This document shows, piece after piece, positions 1 to 9,078 of a stretch of DNA of 64,000 nucleotides. The notes below the pieces were generated by a model. It had not been told where the DNA came from. It made no database searches and was given only the letters and a program-made list of their open reading frames with translations. Position 1 is the first letter of the stretch. Every line of letters starts with the position of its first letter. The DNA comes from Bordetella holmesii ATCC 51541. Its GTDB lineage: Bacteria; Pseudomonadota; Gammaproteobacteria; Burkholderiales; Burkholderiaceae_B. The stretch is taken from assembly GCA_000612485.1 (NCBI GenBank), contig CP007494.1:2604001-2668000 (forward strand). The letters run 5' to 3'. A program made the translations under genes and the position numbers.

Positions 1-997
1 GAAGGTCGAACATGCGCTCCATATCGATCAGCGCCTGCTTGATTTCGCGGTAAATGAAGCCGAAGAAGCTCAGGGGATCATAGAGCTGCAGCAGATAGGT
101 ATTGACCAGCACGAAGTCGCCCAGAGTGTAGCGACCTTGGGCGATGCCTTGGGCGGCCATCCACATCACCACGGTCAATCCGGCGGAGATGATGAGGGCC
201 TGACCGATGTTCAAGATCGACAGGCTGACCTGGCTGCGCACGGCGGCACGTTCATAGCTGCGCAATGAGGCGTCGTAGCGCTGGGCTTCGTGCGCTTCAT
301 TGCCGAAGTATTTGACGGTTTCGTAGTTCAGCAGACTTTCCACGGCCTTGGTGTTGGCCTGCGAGTCCGTTTCATTCATCTGGCGGCGGTACTTGGCACG
401 CCATTCCGTGACGATGAGGGTGTACGTCAGATAGAGCGTGACGGTCAGGCCCGTGGCCAGCGCCAGCCAGCCATCGAACATCTTCCATAACACCACGCAG
501 ACCAGACCGATTTCGAAGAAGGTAGGCAGTACATTGAAGAGCAGGAAGGTAAGCAGGGTCTGGATGCCCTTGGTGCCACGTTCGATGGCCCTGGTGAGCC
601 CGCCCGTCTGGCGCTCGAGATGGAAGCGCAATGCCAGGCCATGCAGATGCCGGAAGATCTGCAGCCCCACGGCTCGGATGGCATGTTGAGCCACGCGCGC
701 GAAGATGGCGTCGCGCAGCTCCGAGAACAGCAATGACAGCACTCGTGCGCCGCCATAGGCCAGGATCAGGCCCACGGGCACGACGAGTGCGCCAGGTGTG
801 CCCTGGCTCAATGCGTCGATGGCTTGTTTGTAGAGGATGGGAACGTAGACCAGTGCTGCCTTGGCGACGATCAGGCTGAGCACGGCCAGCACCACGCGTG
901 CTTTGAGCCCTGGGTGGCCGGCAGGCCAGAGATAAGGCAGCAGTGTGCGGATGGTGGCCAGACTGCCACGCGGCGAGTGAGCAAAAGGAGCGGGCAT
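1..997 (-). CDS. ABC exporter, ATM1/HMT1-type transmembrane half (partial)
   Basis: This gene runs off the left edge, so only the N-terminal 332 residues are visible. Translation from ATG at 997 gives a membrane domain typical of ATM1-class half-transporters: several hydrophobic helices and the segment NYETVKYFGNE, which is characteristic of that class. The ATP-binding domain would lie outside the window. Family members export glutathione- or sulfur-linked metal compounds across the inner membrane; the substrate here is inference. The start is preceded by an AAGGAGGG-like purine stretch only on the opposite strand, so the ATG is chosen because it opens the conserved frame. No internal stop was found in the visible part. 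Confidence 0.82.
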   Translation of the reverse strand, partial: MPAPFAHSPRGSLATIRTLLPYLWPAGHPGLKARVVLAVLSLIVAKAALVYVPILYKQAIDALSQGTPGALVVPVGLILAYGGARVLSLLFSELRDAIFARVAQHAIRAVGLQIFRHLHGLALRFHLERQTGGLTRAIERGTKGIQTLLTFLLFNVLPTFFEIGLVCVVLWKMFDGWLALATGLTVTLYLTYTLIVTEWRAKYRRQMNETDSQANTKAVESLLNYETVKYFGNEAHEAQRYDASLRSYERAAVRSQVSLSILNIGQALIISAGLTVVMWMAAQGIAQGRYTLGDFVLVNTYLLQLYDPLSFFGFIYREIKQALIDMERMFDL

Positions 998-1544
998 GCG
1001 AAGGAGGGCGGCTTATAAGGCCGTCGGCTAGGGGAACTGTCCGAATTATCCTCCACGCAGCTATGATGACCCTCAATACCGTTACCCACCGTGGGGATGG
1101 GACGATTCTGGGAGGTCGTATGGCAACACGTGTTCCGAGCGTGCCCTTGAATGACGGCAATTCCATGCCGCAGTTGGGCTTTGGCGTCTGGCAGGTGCCC
1201 AATGATGAGGCTAGCGCGGCTGTCTCTGCGGCTCTGCAGGCGGGCTACCGGTCGGTGGACACGGCGGCGATTTACGGCAACGAGGCCGGCGTGGGCGAAG
1301 CGCTCAAGACCGCGGGCTCACCGCGCGACGCACTGTTCGTGACGACAAAACTCTGGAATAACCGTCACCAGGATGCTCGCAAGGCGTTGGAGGAGAGTCT
1401 AGGCAAGCTCGGATTGGCCTATGTCGATCTCTATCTTATTCATTGGCCACTTGCCGGCAGCACGTCGTTTCTCGATGCCTGGCGTGACCTGCTCCCCGTG
1501 ATTAGTACGAAATCGATGTAGAGTCCGTTCCCAAAGGAATGGCA

Positions 1545-1805
1545 ATGAAGAAACGATTTACGGAAGAGCAAATCATCGGCGTGCTCAAGGAAGCCGATGC
1601 AGGTGCCAAGCCCGCAGAGTTGTGCCGCAAGCACGGAATCTCCGAGGCAACGTACTACAACTGGAAGGCGAAGTTCGGTGGCATGACGGTGTCGGACGCT
1701 CAGAGGCTCAAGGAGCTGGAGCAGGAGAACAACAAGCTCAAGAAGCTGTTGGCCGAGTCGATGCTGGACAAGGCGGCGCTTCAGGATCTGCTAAGCCGAA
1801 AGTAG
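1545..1805 (+). CDS. IS407-group transposase OrfA
   Basis: This 86-residue protein starts MKKRFTEEQIIGVLKEA and has a helix-turn-helix in the first 50 residues (EEQIIGVLK ... AELCRKHGISEATYYNWK), followed by a leucine-rich coiled-coil stretch (LKELEQENNKLKKLLAE). These are the DNA-end-binding and multimerisation parts of IS3-family transposases. An ATG six bases upstream (1539) is also open, but the purine-rich AAAGGA at 1533-1538 is better spaced for 1545. It ends at TAG 1803-1805, overlapped by orfB in the -1 frame. Confidence 0.88.
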   Translation: MKKRFTEEQIIGVLKEADAGAKPAELCRKHGISEATYYNWKAKFGGMTVSDAQRLKELEQENNKLKKLLAESMLDKAALQDLLSRK

Positions 1806-2665
1806 TCAGCCCGCAGGCCAAACGCGAGGCGGTCAGGACATTAATGACCGAGCGCAGCATGGGTGTTACCCGGGCCTGTGGGCTGGTAGGAATTTCGCGG
1901 TCGCTGTTTGCCTACGAGAGCACACGCTCAGGCGATGCTGCGCTGACCGAGCGCATGAAAGAGATGGCAGTGGAGAAACGACGCTACGGCTATCGGAGGA
2001 TCCATGTGCTCTTACGTCGCGAAGGCTGGCAAGCAAATCACAAGCGAATCTGGCGGCTGTACAGTCTGGCAGGGTTAAGCGTGCGAAAACGAAAGCGTAA
2101 GCGAATCGCGGCGACCGAGCGCGTGGTTCGCCCAGCGGCAATCGCGCCGAATCAGAGTTGGTCAATGGACTTTGTGGCCGACGGCCTAGCCTATGGCCGC
2201 CGATTCCGCTGTTTGACTATCGTCGATGACTACACTCGCGAATGCCTGGCCATCGAGGTCGATACGTCGTTGCCGGGACTGCGTGTTGCCATGGTGCTGC
2301 AACGGCTGGCGGAGATGCGTGGCCTGCCGCGATCTATTACCGTGGACAACGGGCCAGAGTTCGCCGGAAGAGCCTTGGACGCCTGGGCCTACCAAGCAGG
2401 CGTAAAGCTGTCGTTTATTCGGCCGGGTAAGCCGGTGGAGAACGCTTATATCGAAAGTTTCAACGGCAAGTTCCGCGACGAATGCCTTAACGAGCACTGG
2501 TTCTTGTCCCTGCGACAGGCTAAAAGCTTGATCGAAAACTGGCGAGTCGAGTACAACACCGATCGGCCTCACAGCGCGCTCGGATATTTAACGCCGGCGC
2601 AATTCGTGCAGGCTCATCAGAAAGAAGGTCTTTTACCCCTGGGCTCTATGTCGGTGCCGTACTAA
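1622..2665 (+). CDS. IS407-group transposase OrfB (DDE integrase domain)
   Basis: The frame is open from about 1622, but the recognisable protein begins near 1800 with VVSPQAKREAV. The real product is probably an OrfAB fusion made by -1 ribosomal frameshifting in the overlap with orfA; I do not see a textbook A6G slippery site. The rve-type integrase core is present, with acidic residues in SWSMDFVADGL, ITVDNGPEF and NAYIESFNGKFRDECL. The C-terminal HSALGYLTPAQF motif is typical of the family. It ends at TAA 2663-2665, 16 bases from the right inverted repeat. Confidence 0.88.
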   Translation: MPQARNLRGNVLQLEGEVRWHDGVGRSEAQGAGAGEQQAQEAVGRVDAGQGGASGSAKPKVVSPQAKREAVRTLMTERSMGVTRACGLVGISRSLFAYESTRSGDAALTERMKEMAVEKRRYGYRRIHVLLRREGWQANHKRIWRLYSLAGLSVRKRKRKRIAATERVVRPAAIAPNQSWSMDFVADGLAYGRRFRCLTIVDDYTRECLAIEVDTSLPGLRVAMVLQRLAEMRGLPRSITVDNGPEFAGRALDAWAYQAGVKLSFIRPGKPVENAYIESFNGKFRDECLNEHWFLSLRQAKSLIENWRVEYNTDRPHSALGYLTPAQFVQAHQKEGLLPLGSMSVPY

Positions 2666-3148
2666 ATCTGGGGGCAGGTCAGCGCAGCATGGTCGAGTTG
2701 CGTGAGGCGGGCCTGACGCGCTCCATCGGCGTGTCCAATTTCACGCGCGAGAATCTGACCCTGCTGATGGAGCAGACCGGCGTCATTCCAGCGGTGAATC
2801 AGATCGAGTTGCATCCGGATTTTGCCCAGCGAGAGTTGCGAGCATTCCATGCCGATCACGGTATCGCGACCGAGTCGTGGAGCCCGCTGGGACAGGGCGG
2901 GGCGACGCACGATCCCACGATCGCGGACATTGCCCAACGCCTGGGCAAGACGGCGGCTCAGGTGATCTTGCGCTGGCATCTGCAAAGCGGTCTGATCGTG
3001 ATTCCAAAATCGGTGACGCCCGCGCGCATCAAAGCGAATATCGACGTCTTTGGTTTCGAGCTAAGCAGCGCAGACATGCAGGCTATTGATGGCCTGTCCA
3101 ACGGCAAGCGGCTGGGGCCCGACCCGGCCGTCTACAAGGGTTAAGCGA

Positions 3149-4135
3149 ATGCAATATGTGAAATTGGGCAATACCGGCGTCAAGGTGTCGCGGCTGTGCC
3201 TGGGCTGCATGACCTATGGCGATCCGCAACGGGGCAAGCATCCCTGGACCTTGGATGAGACGCAAAGTCGACCGTTGCTGCGCCAGGCGCTGGACATGGG
3301 GATCAACTTCTTTGATACGGCCAACAGCTATTCGGATGGATCCAGTGAAGAAATCGTCGGACGAGCCTTGCGCGACTTCGTCAAGCGTGATGATGTCGTC
3401 ATTGCCACCAAGGTGTATTTCCCGGTGGGCGAGCATCGCGGCGGCCTGTCGCGCAAGGCGATCATGCGTGAGATCGACGCCAGCCTCGCGCGGCTGGGCA
3501 CGGACTATGTGGATCTGTATCAGATCCATCGCTGGGATTACGCTACACCTATTGAGGAGACGCTGGAGGCGCTCAATGACGTGGTGCGCGCGGGCAAGGC
3601 CCTGTATATAGGCGCCTCCTCGATGCATGCCTGGCAGTTTGCCCGCGCGCTGTCGCTGTCGGAGCAAAAAGGCTGGGCGCGCTTTGTGACCATGCAGAAC
3701 CACTACAACCTGATGTACCGCGAAGAGGAGCGCGAGATGCTCGGGCTGTGTGCGGATCAGAAGATAGGTGTGTTGCCGTGGAGCCCGCTGGCACGCGGCA
3801 AGCTCACGCGGGACTGGGATGAGAGCAGCCAGCGTGCGGACAGCGATGAGGTGTTGCAGAGCATTTATCGCGCTACCGCGGAGTCGGATCGTCTGGTCGT
3901 GCAAGCGGTGGCCGAGGTCGCGGCCGCGCGTGGCGTGTCCCGTGCACAGGTGGCCTTGGCCTGGCTGTTGCACCAGCCGGAAGTGACCGCGCCTATCATC
4001 GGCGCCAGCCGTCCGGGCCACCTCGAGGACGCACAGGCCGCCCTGGCGCTCAGGCTCGATGCCGATGAAATCGCGCGGCTGGAGTCCGCGTATGTCCCGC
4101 ATCCTGTGGCGGGCTTTACGCAGGCGCGGCGCTGA
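3149..4135 (+). CDS. aldo/keto reductase
   Basis: This 328-residue reductase starts MQYVKLGNTGVKVSRLCLG and folds as a TIM-barrel NADPH-dependent oxidoreductase. The catalytic set is visible: Asp in INFFDTANSYSDG with the Tyr four residues on, Lys in VVIATKV, and His in DLYQIHRWD. The cofactor loop appears as GASRPGHLEDA near the C-terminus. It resembles the YajO/voltage-channel-beta-like branch. The native substrate cannot be read from sequence. The ATG at 3149 lies four bases after the stop of the disrupted reductase, so the two formed a transcription unit before the insertion. A good intrinsic terminator follows the gene. Confidence 0.88.
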   Translation: MQYVKLGNTGVKVSRLCLGCMTYGDPQRGKHPWTLDETQSRPLLRQALDMGINFFDTANSYSDGSSEEIVGRALRDFVKRDDVVIATKVYFPVGEHRGGLSRKAIMREIDASLARLGTDYVDLYQIHRWDYATPIEETLEALNDVVRAGKALYIGASSMHAWQFARALSLSEQKGWARFVTMQNHYNLMYREEEREMLGLCADQKIGVLPWSPLARGKLTRDWDESSQRADSDEVLQSIYRATAESDRLVVQAVAEVAAARGVSRAQVALAWLLHQPEVTAPIIGASRPGHLEDAQAALALRLDADEIARLESAYVPHPVAGFTQARR

Positions 4136-4145
4136 CGGGCGCGCC

Positions 4146-4182
4146 ACAGGCCTGGCCGGATCAGCGGCGCGGGCCTGTTTTT
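4146..4182 (+). terminator. intrinsic terminator after the aldo/keto reductase
   Basis: The arms ACAGGCC (4146-4152) and GGCCTGT (4172-4178) enclose a GC-rich loop that can pair further, and five T residues follow immediately (4178-4182). It lies 10 bases after the reductase stop. Its T run ends at the first base of the convergent small membrane gene's stop codon. Confidence 0.7.
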
Positions 4183-4388
4183 CAGCCGGCGTCGCGGGCG
4201 CGGCGTTTGCTGTCTTGCGGCCGAAGCCAGTACCAGCCGATGACCAGCAAGGGCCAGGTCAACGCCGCCCAGGATGCCCAATGCCAAAGGCCCGTACCCA
4301 GCAAGGCGGCCAGCAACCCGAAGGTGGCAAGCAGACCAAGATAGATGGGCGCGCCCCATACGAACCAGAATTGTTGACGCGGGCTCAT
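4182..4388 (-). CDS. small two-helix membrane protein
   Basis: This 68-residue protein (MSPRQQFWFVWGAP...) has two hydrophobic segments, roughly residues 12-33 and 38-55, and a basic C-terminal tail (KRRARDAG), so it is an inner-membrane protein with little outside the bilayer. Its ATG overlaps the stop of the upstream PepSY gene (ATGA, 4385-4388), implying translational coupling. Small hydrophobic partners of this kind are common beside PiuB/PepSY iron-uptake membrane proteins, but I cannot name its function. Confidence 0.75.
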   Translation of the reverse strand: MSPRQQFWFVWGAPIYLGLLATFGLLAALLGTGLWHWASWAALTWPLLVIGWYWLRPQDSKRRARDAG

Positions 4389-5560
4389 GCGGGCTTCCGT
4401 TGCGGCGCGGCGGCCTGCTGATGTTTGCGGACCAGCTCGGCCACGCGTGCGTCGGTGGCTTTGCGGCGTGCGATCCAGAGGTAGAGTCCGCTGGCCAGCA
4501 CTACGATAGTGATGAGATCCAGTAGCGCCCAGATGATCTTCAAAGGCAAGCCGCCGTAGTCGCCAAAGTGCAGCGGACGGGACACTTCCAGGGCAGTCAG
4601 GTACCACGGCATCTGGGCCACTTTGGCAAGTTCGCCGCTCGAGCCGTCGACGAGCACCGGGGTGTGCAGTTTGGAGGTCAGCGGTGTGTCGCCGCGCATC
4701 CAGACGGTGAAGTGTTGCGGGCTGCCGTAAAGATTGCCCGGGTAAGCCATGGAGGTGATTTTGGTGCCCGGCAGCGCCGCCAGGGCAGTGTCGGCCACGA
4801 GCTGAGGCGAGGCGAGTTGCTGGGGGACGGGTTTGCCTTTGTAGGGCTCGAGCAGTGCGGTCAGCTCGGTCGCCTGCCAAAGGCGGAACAGTGGCGTGGA
4901 CAGTTCATTGATGACGCCAGTCAGCCCTACGACAAAGGCCCACACGAGGGTCACCACACCAAGCAAATTGTGCAGGTCCAGCCATTTGATGCGCGTCGAG
5001 CGCGCAGCACGCACCGTGCCGAAGTCCAGCTTTTTCATGAAAGGGCCGTAGAGCACGACGCCGGAAACAATGGCCACGCAGAACAGCAACCCCATCAAAC
5101 CGAGAAACAGTTCGCCGGCCAGGCCGGCGTACAAGTCCATGTGCAGCGCCAGCATGATACCCATGAACGAGAAGCGGTCGGTGCTGTAGAGCGGGCCGTC
5201 ATGCAGGAGTTCGGCGCTGCGCACGTCCACGCGCACGGCGTGCCCCAGGTCGCTGGATTTGCGCTGATCGGGCGTCATGCCGACATAGGCTTGCGGCGCG
5301 TCAGGATCCAGATAGACGTAGTCGATCAGTTCATTCGGATATTGTGCGCGAGCAATGGCTGTGATTCTGTCCAGGCTTGCCATGGGCGTGTCCGCCGGCA
5401 TCTCGACGATGGGCTTGCCTTCATCGAACAGATGCTCGATTTCCTCATGGAATATGAGCGGCAGGCCGGTCACGCAGATGATGAACAGAAAGATGGTGCA
5501 TACCAGGCTGGTCCATTTATGGACCAGATACCAGGTTTTGATTTTTGCGGCGGCGAGCAT
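4385..5560 (-). CDS. PepSY-associated TM protein (PiuB-like, iron/siderophore related)
   Basis: The protein has an N-terminal helix (LVHKWTSLVCTIFLFIICVTGLPLIFHEE), a periplasmic PepSY-like region, then helices at the LHMDLYAGLAGELFLGLMGLLFCVAIVSG, LHNLLGVVTLVWAFVVG and C-terminal IIWALLDLITIVVLASG segments. I place the start at ATG 5560 (MLAAAKIKTW, 391 residues); a TTG at 5587 would add nine residues and neither has a strong ribosome site. Relatives act in iron acquisition, some as ferric-siderophore reductases with histidine-ligated haem; conserved histidines at LVHKW, LALHMD, DLHNLL and PLHFGD fit that. An AT-rich Fur-like palindrome lies just upstream. Confidence 0.83.
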   Translation of the reverse strand: MLAAAKIKTWYLVHKWTSLVCTIFLFIICVTGLPLIFHEEIEHLFDEGKPIVEMPADTPMASLDRITAIARAQYPNELIDYVYLDPDAPQAYVGMTPDQRKSSDLGHAVRVDVRSAELLHDGPLYSTDRFSFMGIMLALHMDLYAGLAGELFLGLMGLLFCVAIVSGVVLYGPFMKKLDFGTVRAARSTRIKWLDLHNLLGVVTLVWAFVVGLTGVINELSTPLFRLWQATELTALLEPYKGKPVPQQLASPQLVADTALAALPGTKITSMAYPGNLYGSPQHFTVWMRGDTPLTSKLHTPVLVDGSSGELAKVAQMPWYLTALEVSRPLHFGDYGGLPLKIIWALLDLITIVVLASGLYLWIARRKATDARVAELVRKHQQAAAPQRKPA

Positions 5561-5592
5561 GGCGCGAGCAGGAATTCCGAAAATCAATCAAG

Positions 5593-5605
5593 AATAATAG
5601 TTATT
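5593..5605. promoter_or_regulatory. possible Fur box upstream of the PepSY gene
   Basis: AATAATAGTTATT is an imperfect palindrome matching the ATAAT-N-ATTAT core of the Fur 7-1-7 consensus at 10 of 11 positions, though the outer bases do not match. Its position 30-45 bases before the PepSY start and the iron-related function support the reading, but it is clearly weaker than the site at 62070. Confidence 0.4.
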
Positions 5606-5663
5606 TGCAGGATCATAGTTCAAGATTTCCGCCATGGGCAGTGGCGGTGGTTTAATCCTGGAT

Positions 5664-6391
5664 ATGCTTGCCAGCCATGTTCCCGACGCCAGTGGGATTC
5701 TTCGTATCGATGCCAATTCCGGGGCCGGGACCTCGCCGTGGGCGATATCCACGGACATTTTCCGCGGCTGAAGCAGGTGCTCGACCGTTTTGGCTTCGAT
5801 CCCGCCTGTGACCGCCTGTTTTCGGTGGGGGATATGATCGACCGGGGCCCGCACAGCGAGGCGGCAGTCGATTGGCTGGATGAACCCTGGTTTTTCGCGG
5901 TGCAGGGTAACCATGAGGATCTGGCCGTGCGTCATGTCCGCAACGGCCTGGTCGATGTCGATAACTGGCGCCGCTACGGTGGGGGGTGGTTTCTGGATCT
6001 GCCCGCAGCCCGGCAGCAGGCGTTGGCGGCGCGCTACGAAGCGCTGCCCGTGGTGATCGAACTGCAAACGGCAGCGGGGGCAATCGGCTTGTTACATGCT
6101 GACAGCCCGGTGCGCGACTGGTCCAGGCTTGCCGGGGCGATGCGCACGCATCGCCGGCGTTCTCGCGGCAGGGCGCAATGGTCGCGCGATCGTTTGGCCC
6201 AGGCGGATGCCAGCGGCGTGGCCAATGTACGGGCCGTGGTGGCCGGGCACACGCCGCTGTCCCAACCCGTGGTGTTGGGCAATGTCTACCATATCGACAC
6301 CGGAGGCTGGCAGGAGGATGGGTACTTCACGCTGCTGGATCTGGGCAGCCTGAGTGCCTGGCCTAAGCCGGCGCGCACGACGCCGCTATAA
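5664..6391 (+). pseudogene. PPP-family metallophosphatase (PrpA-like), probably frameshifted near its start
   Basis: From 5738 the frame is open and shows the metallophosphoesterase motifs GDIHGHF, GDMIDRG, GNHED and, later, GHTP and IDTGGW. No ATG opens this frame. A plausible N-terminus (ATG 5664, MLASHVPDASG...IDANSGA) is in another frame and would join RDLAVGDIHG if one base were added at the GGGGCCGGG run (5721-5729), giving 242 residues, the usual size. As it stands, only an internal GTG at 5738, immediately before GDIHG, could start it. The 3' end overlaps the convergent mrcA gene by six bases. Such enzymes are small serine/threonine or diadenosine-type phosphatases. Confidence 0.65.
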
Positions 6392-8908
6392 AGGGCGGGT
6401 CGCAATGGCGCCCGGCGCCTGAATGGCGCCGAGCCGGCCGGCAGTCGGCGCGGAGTCCGAGGTACTGCGGGCTGCCGGCGGCGCTGCCGGGACGGGGATG
6501 CTCAATGGCGGCGCGGACTGACCGGGCTGACGCACGCGCGTGTCGCTGTCATCGGCCGGGCGGTAATTGTTCAGGAAGTCTGACAGAGAGTCTCCCGTGC
6601 TCAAATCCAGGGCGGCGATGGCCTGTCCGGGCGGGAACTCACTGAAATAGTAATTGCCGTTGTCGACAATCAACCCTTGCGGCCGGGCAGGGCGCGGCGT
6701 TTCGGCGACCCCTTTTAGCATGGGGCTGGCGTAGTCCAGCCAGGTGGTCAGCGCCAGGCCGCTGCCGAACTCATTGCTGCCGAGGCTGCGAGGCTGGTCA
6801 AAACCCATCCAGACGGTTGTGACCATATCGCGGTTGTAACCGGAGAACCACACGTCGACCGAGCCGTTGGTGGTGCCGGTCTTGCCGGCCAGGTCACCGC
6901 GTTTGAGGGTGCGATAGACCCTGGCCGCAGTCCCCTTGACGGTGGTGTCGTGCATGATGTCGTCCATCACCCAGGCCGTGCGCGGATCGATGGCGCGGAC
7001 GGATTCGTCACCCGCGGACTCGGGTTTGGCCTGCATCAATACTTTGCCCGAGCGATCGGTGACGTGATCGATCAGAAACGGGGTCAGCAGGTAGCCGCCG
7101 TTGGCGAACACGCTGTAGGCATTGGCGACTTGCAACGGCGTGGCCGCGCCCGCACCCAGGGCGATGGGCAAGACGGCTGGCCAGCGATCGCGATCAAAGC
7201 CGAAGCGCGTCAGGTAGTCCTGCCCGTATTGCGGCGTGATGGCCTGCAGCAGCCGGATCGACACCATGTTCTTGGAGCGATAGAGCCCTTCGCGCAGGGT
7301 CAGCATAGGCTCGTATTGGTTGTTGTCGTTCTTTGGCTGCCAGTCGCGTGATCCGGTCTGCGCGGCCGTCAGCATGAAGGGCTGGTCGGAGATCTGCGTG
7401 CCGGGGGTGAAACCGCGCTCGAGCGCGGCCGCATAGATGAAAGGCTTGATGGTCGAGCCAGGCTGGCGCCAGGCCTGGGTGACGCGGTTGAAGGAACCTC
7501 GGAAATAGTCAAAGCCGCCCACCATGGCACGAATGGCGCCATCCTGCGGACGCAGCGAGACCAAGGCCGCCTGCAGAGCCGGCATGTTGATGATCTCCCA
7601 GCCATCGTCGGTCTTGTGCAGATAAACGACCGAGCCGCGCTGCAGGCGCAGGTCTGACGCGGCTTTGGGATGGAGCGCGCGTGCCACGACGGCCAGCGCC
7701 TTCTTGTCGTTGATGGTGATGATGTCATTGCTGCTTCGGGCCACTTTGACTTCGCTGGGGCTGGCAGAGAGCACCACACCGGAATACAGGCCGTCGCTGT
7801 CGGCATGTTCTTCCTGCACGCCGTCGAGAATGTCATCAAACGCCTGGGTGTCACGCTCGATGCCGTCAGGCAGATCCACCTGGCCTTCAGGACCCGGATA
7901 GGGTGCGCGGCGGGTGTAGTCGAGCACCCCGTCACGCACTGCGCGATAGGCGGCCTGTTGAGCCTTGGAATCGATCGTGGTGTAGACGTCGATGCCGCGT
8001 GTGTAAGCGTCTTCCTTGAAGACGCCATACATCAGTTGGCGCGCCAGCTCGGCGGGGTACTCGCCGCGCACTGCGTAGCCATGTGTGGCACCGCCCTCAG
8101 AGCCGCGTACCGAGATTTTCTCGCCGCGTGCGGCAGTGACTTGCTCGGGCGTGAGAAAACCCAGCGCCTGCATGCGGCTCAGTACATAGCCCTGACGCGC
8201 CTTGGCGCGATCAAAGTTGGACAGCGGGTTGGAGCGGGAGGGGGCTTTGGGAATGCCGGCGAGCATGGCGGCTTCGGCCGGTGTGACATCGGCCAAGGGT
8301 TTGCCGAAGTAGGTTCGTGCTGCCGCAGCAAACCCGTAGACCCGATGACCCAGATAAATCTGGTTCATGTAGAGCTCCAGGATCTGATCCTTGGTGAGCT
8401 CGGATTCGATCTTGTAAGTGAGCAGCAACTCGTAGAACTTGCGCGAATAGGTTTTTTCCGACGACAAGTAGAAGTTGCGAGCTACCTGCATGGTAATGGT
8501 GCTGGCGCCTTGCGTCTTGGACATCTTCACCAGATTCGTCAGACTCGCCCGCAGCACGCCCGTCCAGTCGATGCCGTTGTGCTCATAGAAGCGGTCGTCT
8601 TCGGCGGCCAGCACCGCATGACGCATGACTTCGGGAATTTCGTCGAAGCGCAGCACGTTGCGGTGTTCTTCACCGAATTCGCCGATGAGGACCTTGTCGG
8701 CCGTATAGACGCGCAGCGGCACCCGAGGACGGTAATCCGTCATGGCGTGCAGCTCGGGCAGGCTAGGCCATGCCATGGCCAGCGCCAGTCCCAGCGTGAT
8801 CAGGCCGCAAAGCGCCAGCCCGCCCGCGGCGATACCTGCTTGAAGGAGAAGACGTCGTTTGCCGCCAGCGTTGGGCAAGCGGTTCTTGGAGTGCGGTGCG
8901 TGATTCAT
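6386..8908 (-). CDS. mrcA: penicillin-binding protein 1A (transglycosylase/transpeptidase)
   Basis: This 840-residue bifunctional cell-wall synthase starts at ATG 8908 (MNHAPHSKNRL) with one N-terminal membrane anchor at about residues 22-48. The glycosyltransferase domain has EDDRFYEHNG (catalytic Glu near 103) and GASTITMQVARN. The transpeptidase domain has the SxxK serine in GSTIKPF (Ser near 485), SKN in YRSKNM (near 545) and KTGTT near 680. A proline-rich tail ends the protein. It polymerises and crosslinks peptidoglycan in the periplasm. The open frame extends 16 codons upstream of this ATG, but the family start favours 8908. No defects were seen. Confidence 0.93.
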   Translation of the reverse strand: MNHAPHSKNRLPNAGGKRRLLLQAGIAAGGLALCGLITLGLALAMAWPSLPELHAMTDYRPRVPLRVYTADKVLIGEFGEEHRNVLRFDEIPEVMRHAVLAAEDDRFYEHNGIDWTGVLRASLTNLVKMSKTQGASTITMQVARNFYLSSEKTYSRKFYELLLTYKIESELTKDQILELYMNQIYLGHRVYGFAAAARTYFGKPLADVTPAEAAMLAGIPKAPSRSNPLSNFDRAKARQGYVLSRMQALGFLTPEQVTAARGEKISVRGSEGGATHGYAVRGEYPAELARQLMYGVFKEDAYTRGIDVYTTIDSKAQQAAYRAVRDGVLDYTRRAPYPGPEGQVDLPDGIERDTQAFDDILDGVQEEHADSDGLYSGVVLSASPSEVKVARSSNDIITINDKKALAVVARALHPKAASDLRLQRGSVVYLHKTDDGWEIINMPALQAALVSLRPQDGAIRAMVGGFDYFRGSFNRVTQAWRQPGSTIKPFIYAAALERGFTPGTQISDQPFMLTAAQTGSRDWQPKNDNNQYEPMLTLREGLYRSKNMVSIRLLQAITPQYGQDYLTRFGFDRDRWPAVLPIALGAGAATPLQVANAYSVFANGGYLLTPFLIDHVTDRSGKVLMQAKPESAGDESVRAIDPRTAWVMDDIMHDTTVKGTAARVYRTLKRGDLAGKTGTTNGSVDVWFSGYNRDMVTTVWMGFDQPRSLGSNEFGSGLALTTWLDYASPMLKGVAETPRPARPQGLIVDNGNYYFSEFPPGQAIAALDLSTGDSLSDFLNNYRPADDSDTRVRQPGQSAPPLSIPVPAAPPAARSTSDSAPTAGRLGAIQAPGAIATRPL

Positions 8909-9016
8909 CGGAGCCGATTCTAGGGCAGAACCGCATAGACCGGCCCGAGGGGCCAAAGGTTTCCGTAACCAAACATGGCGAGCAGGCGGATGGCTACGGG
9001 GGCGTGCGTGGCAATC

Positions 9017-9050
9017 AAAAAAGGGACACTGCCGGTGAAGGCAGCGTCCC
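9017..9050 (-). terminator. intrinsic terminator after the S9 peptidase
   Basis: Stem GGGACACTGCC (9023-9033) pairs with GGCAGCGTCCC (9040-9050) with one mismatch and a six-base loop. On the minus strand the hairpin is followed by six T residues (A run 9017-9022). It sits about 30 bases past the peptidase stop. Confidence 0.85.
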
Positions 9051-9078
9051 TATCGTTTACGTGCCGGCGGGCGGCGGT

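Larger units (their letters stand above)
1485..2681 (+). mobile_element. IS3-family element, IS407 group
   Basis: The ends are imperfect inverted repeats starting TGACCTGC: the left end runs from 1485 and the right end, read on the minus strand, from 2681. Both continue with C-rich bases and TTAGTACG. The element is 1197 bp and carries two overlapping reading frames, orfA and orfB in the -1 frame, as in the IS407 group. It is flanked by GCG at 1482-1484 and 2682-2684. IS407-type elements usually make 3- or 4-bp duplications, and here only 3 bp match. The catalytic DDE residues are intact, so the copy may still be mobile. Confidence 0.9.
1120..3144 (+). pseudogene. aldo/keto reductase gene split by an IS3-family element
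   Basis: The 5' part begins at ATG 1120 after GGAGG at 1111-1115 and reads MATRVPSVPLNDG, with the NADPH-reductase landmarks GYRSVDTAAIYGNE, VTTKLW and DLYLIHWP. It stops inside the insertion element. The 3' part resumes after 2684 and carries IGVSNF, NQIELHP and IPKSV, ending at TAA 3142-3144. Removing the element and one copy of the GCG duplication joins codons W121-R122-S123-M124 in frame, giving an intact 274-residue protein, the usual size for this family (2,5-diketo-gluconate reductase-like). The gene is therefore a clean insertional knockout with no other lesion seen. A second, intact aldo/keto reductase follows 4 bases after its stop. Confidence 0.9.

Noticed and set aside
4568..5737. 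Plus-strand open frame running into the phosphatase
   Set aside because: Upstream of 5664 it lies opposite the PepSY gene and reads as low-complexity shadow; only the part from about 5738 has phosphatase motifs.
7670..8923. 417-codon plus-strand frame opposite the penicillin-binding protein
   Set aside because: The minus-strand frame has all catalytic motifs of PBP1A; the plus frame is composition-driven.
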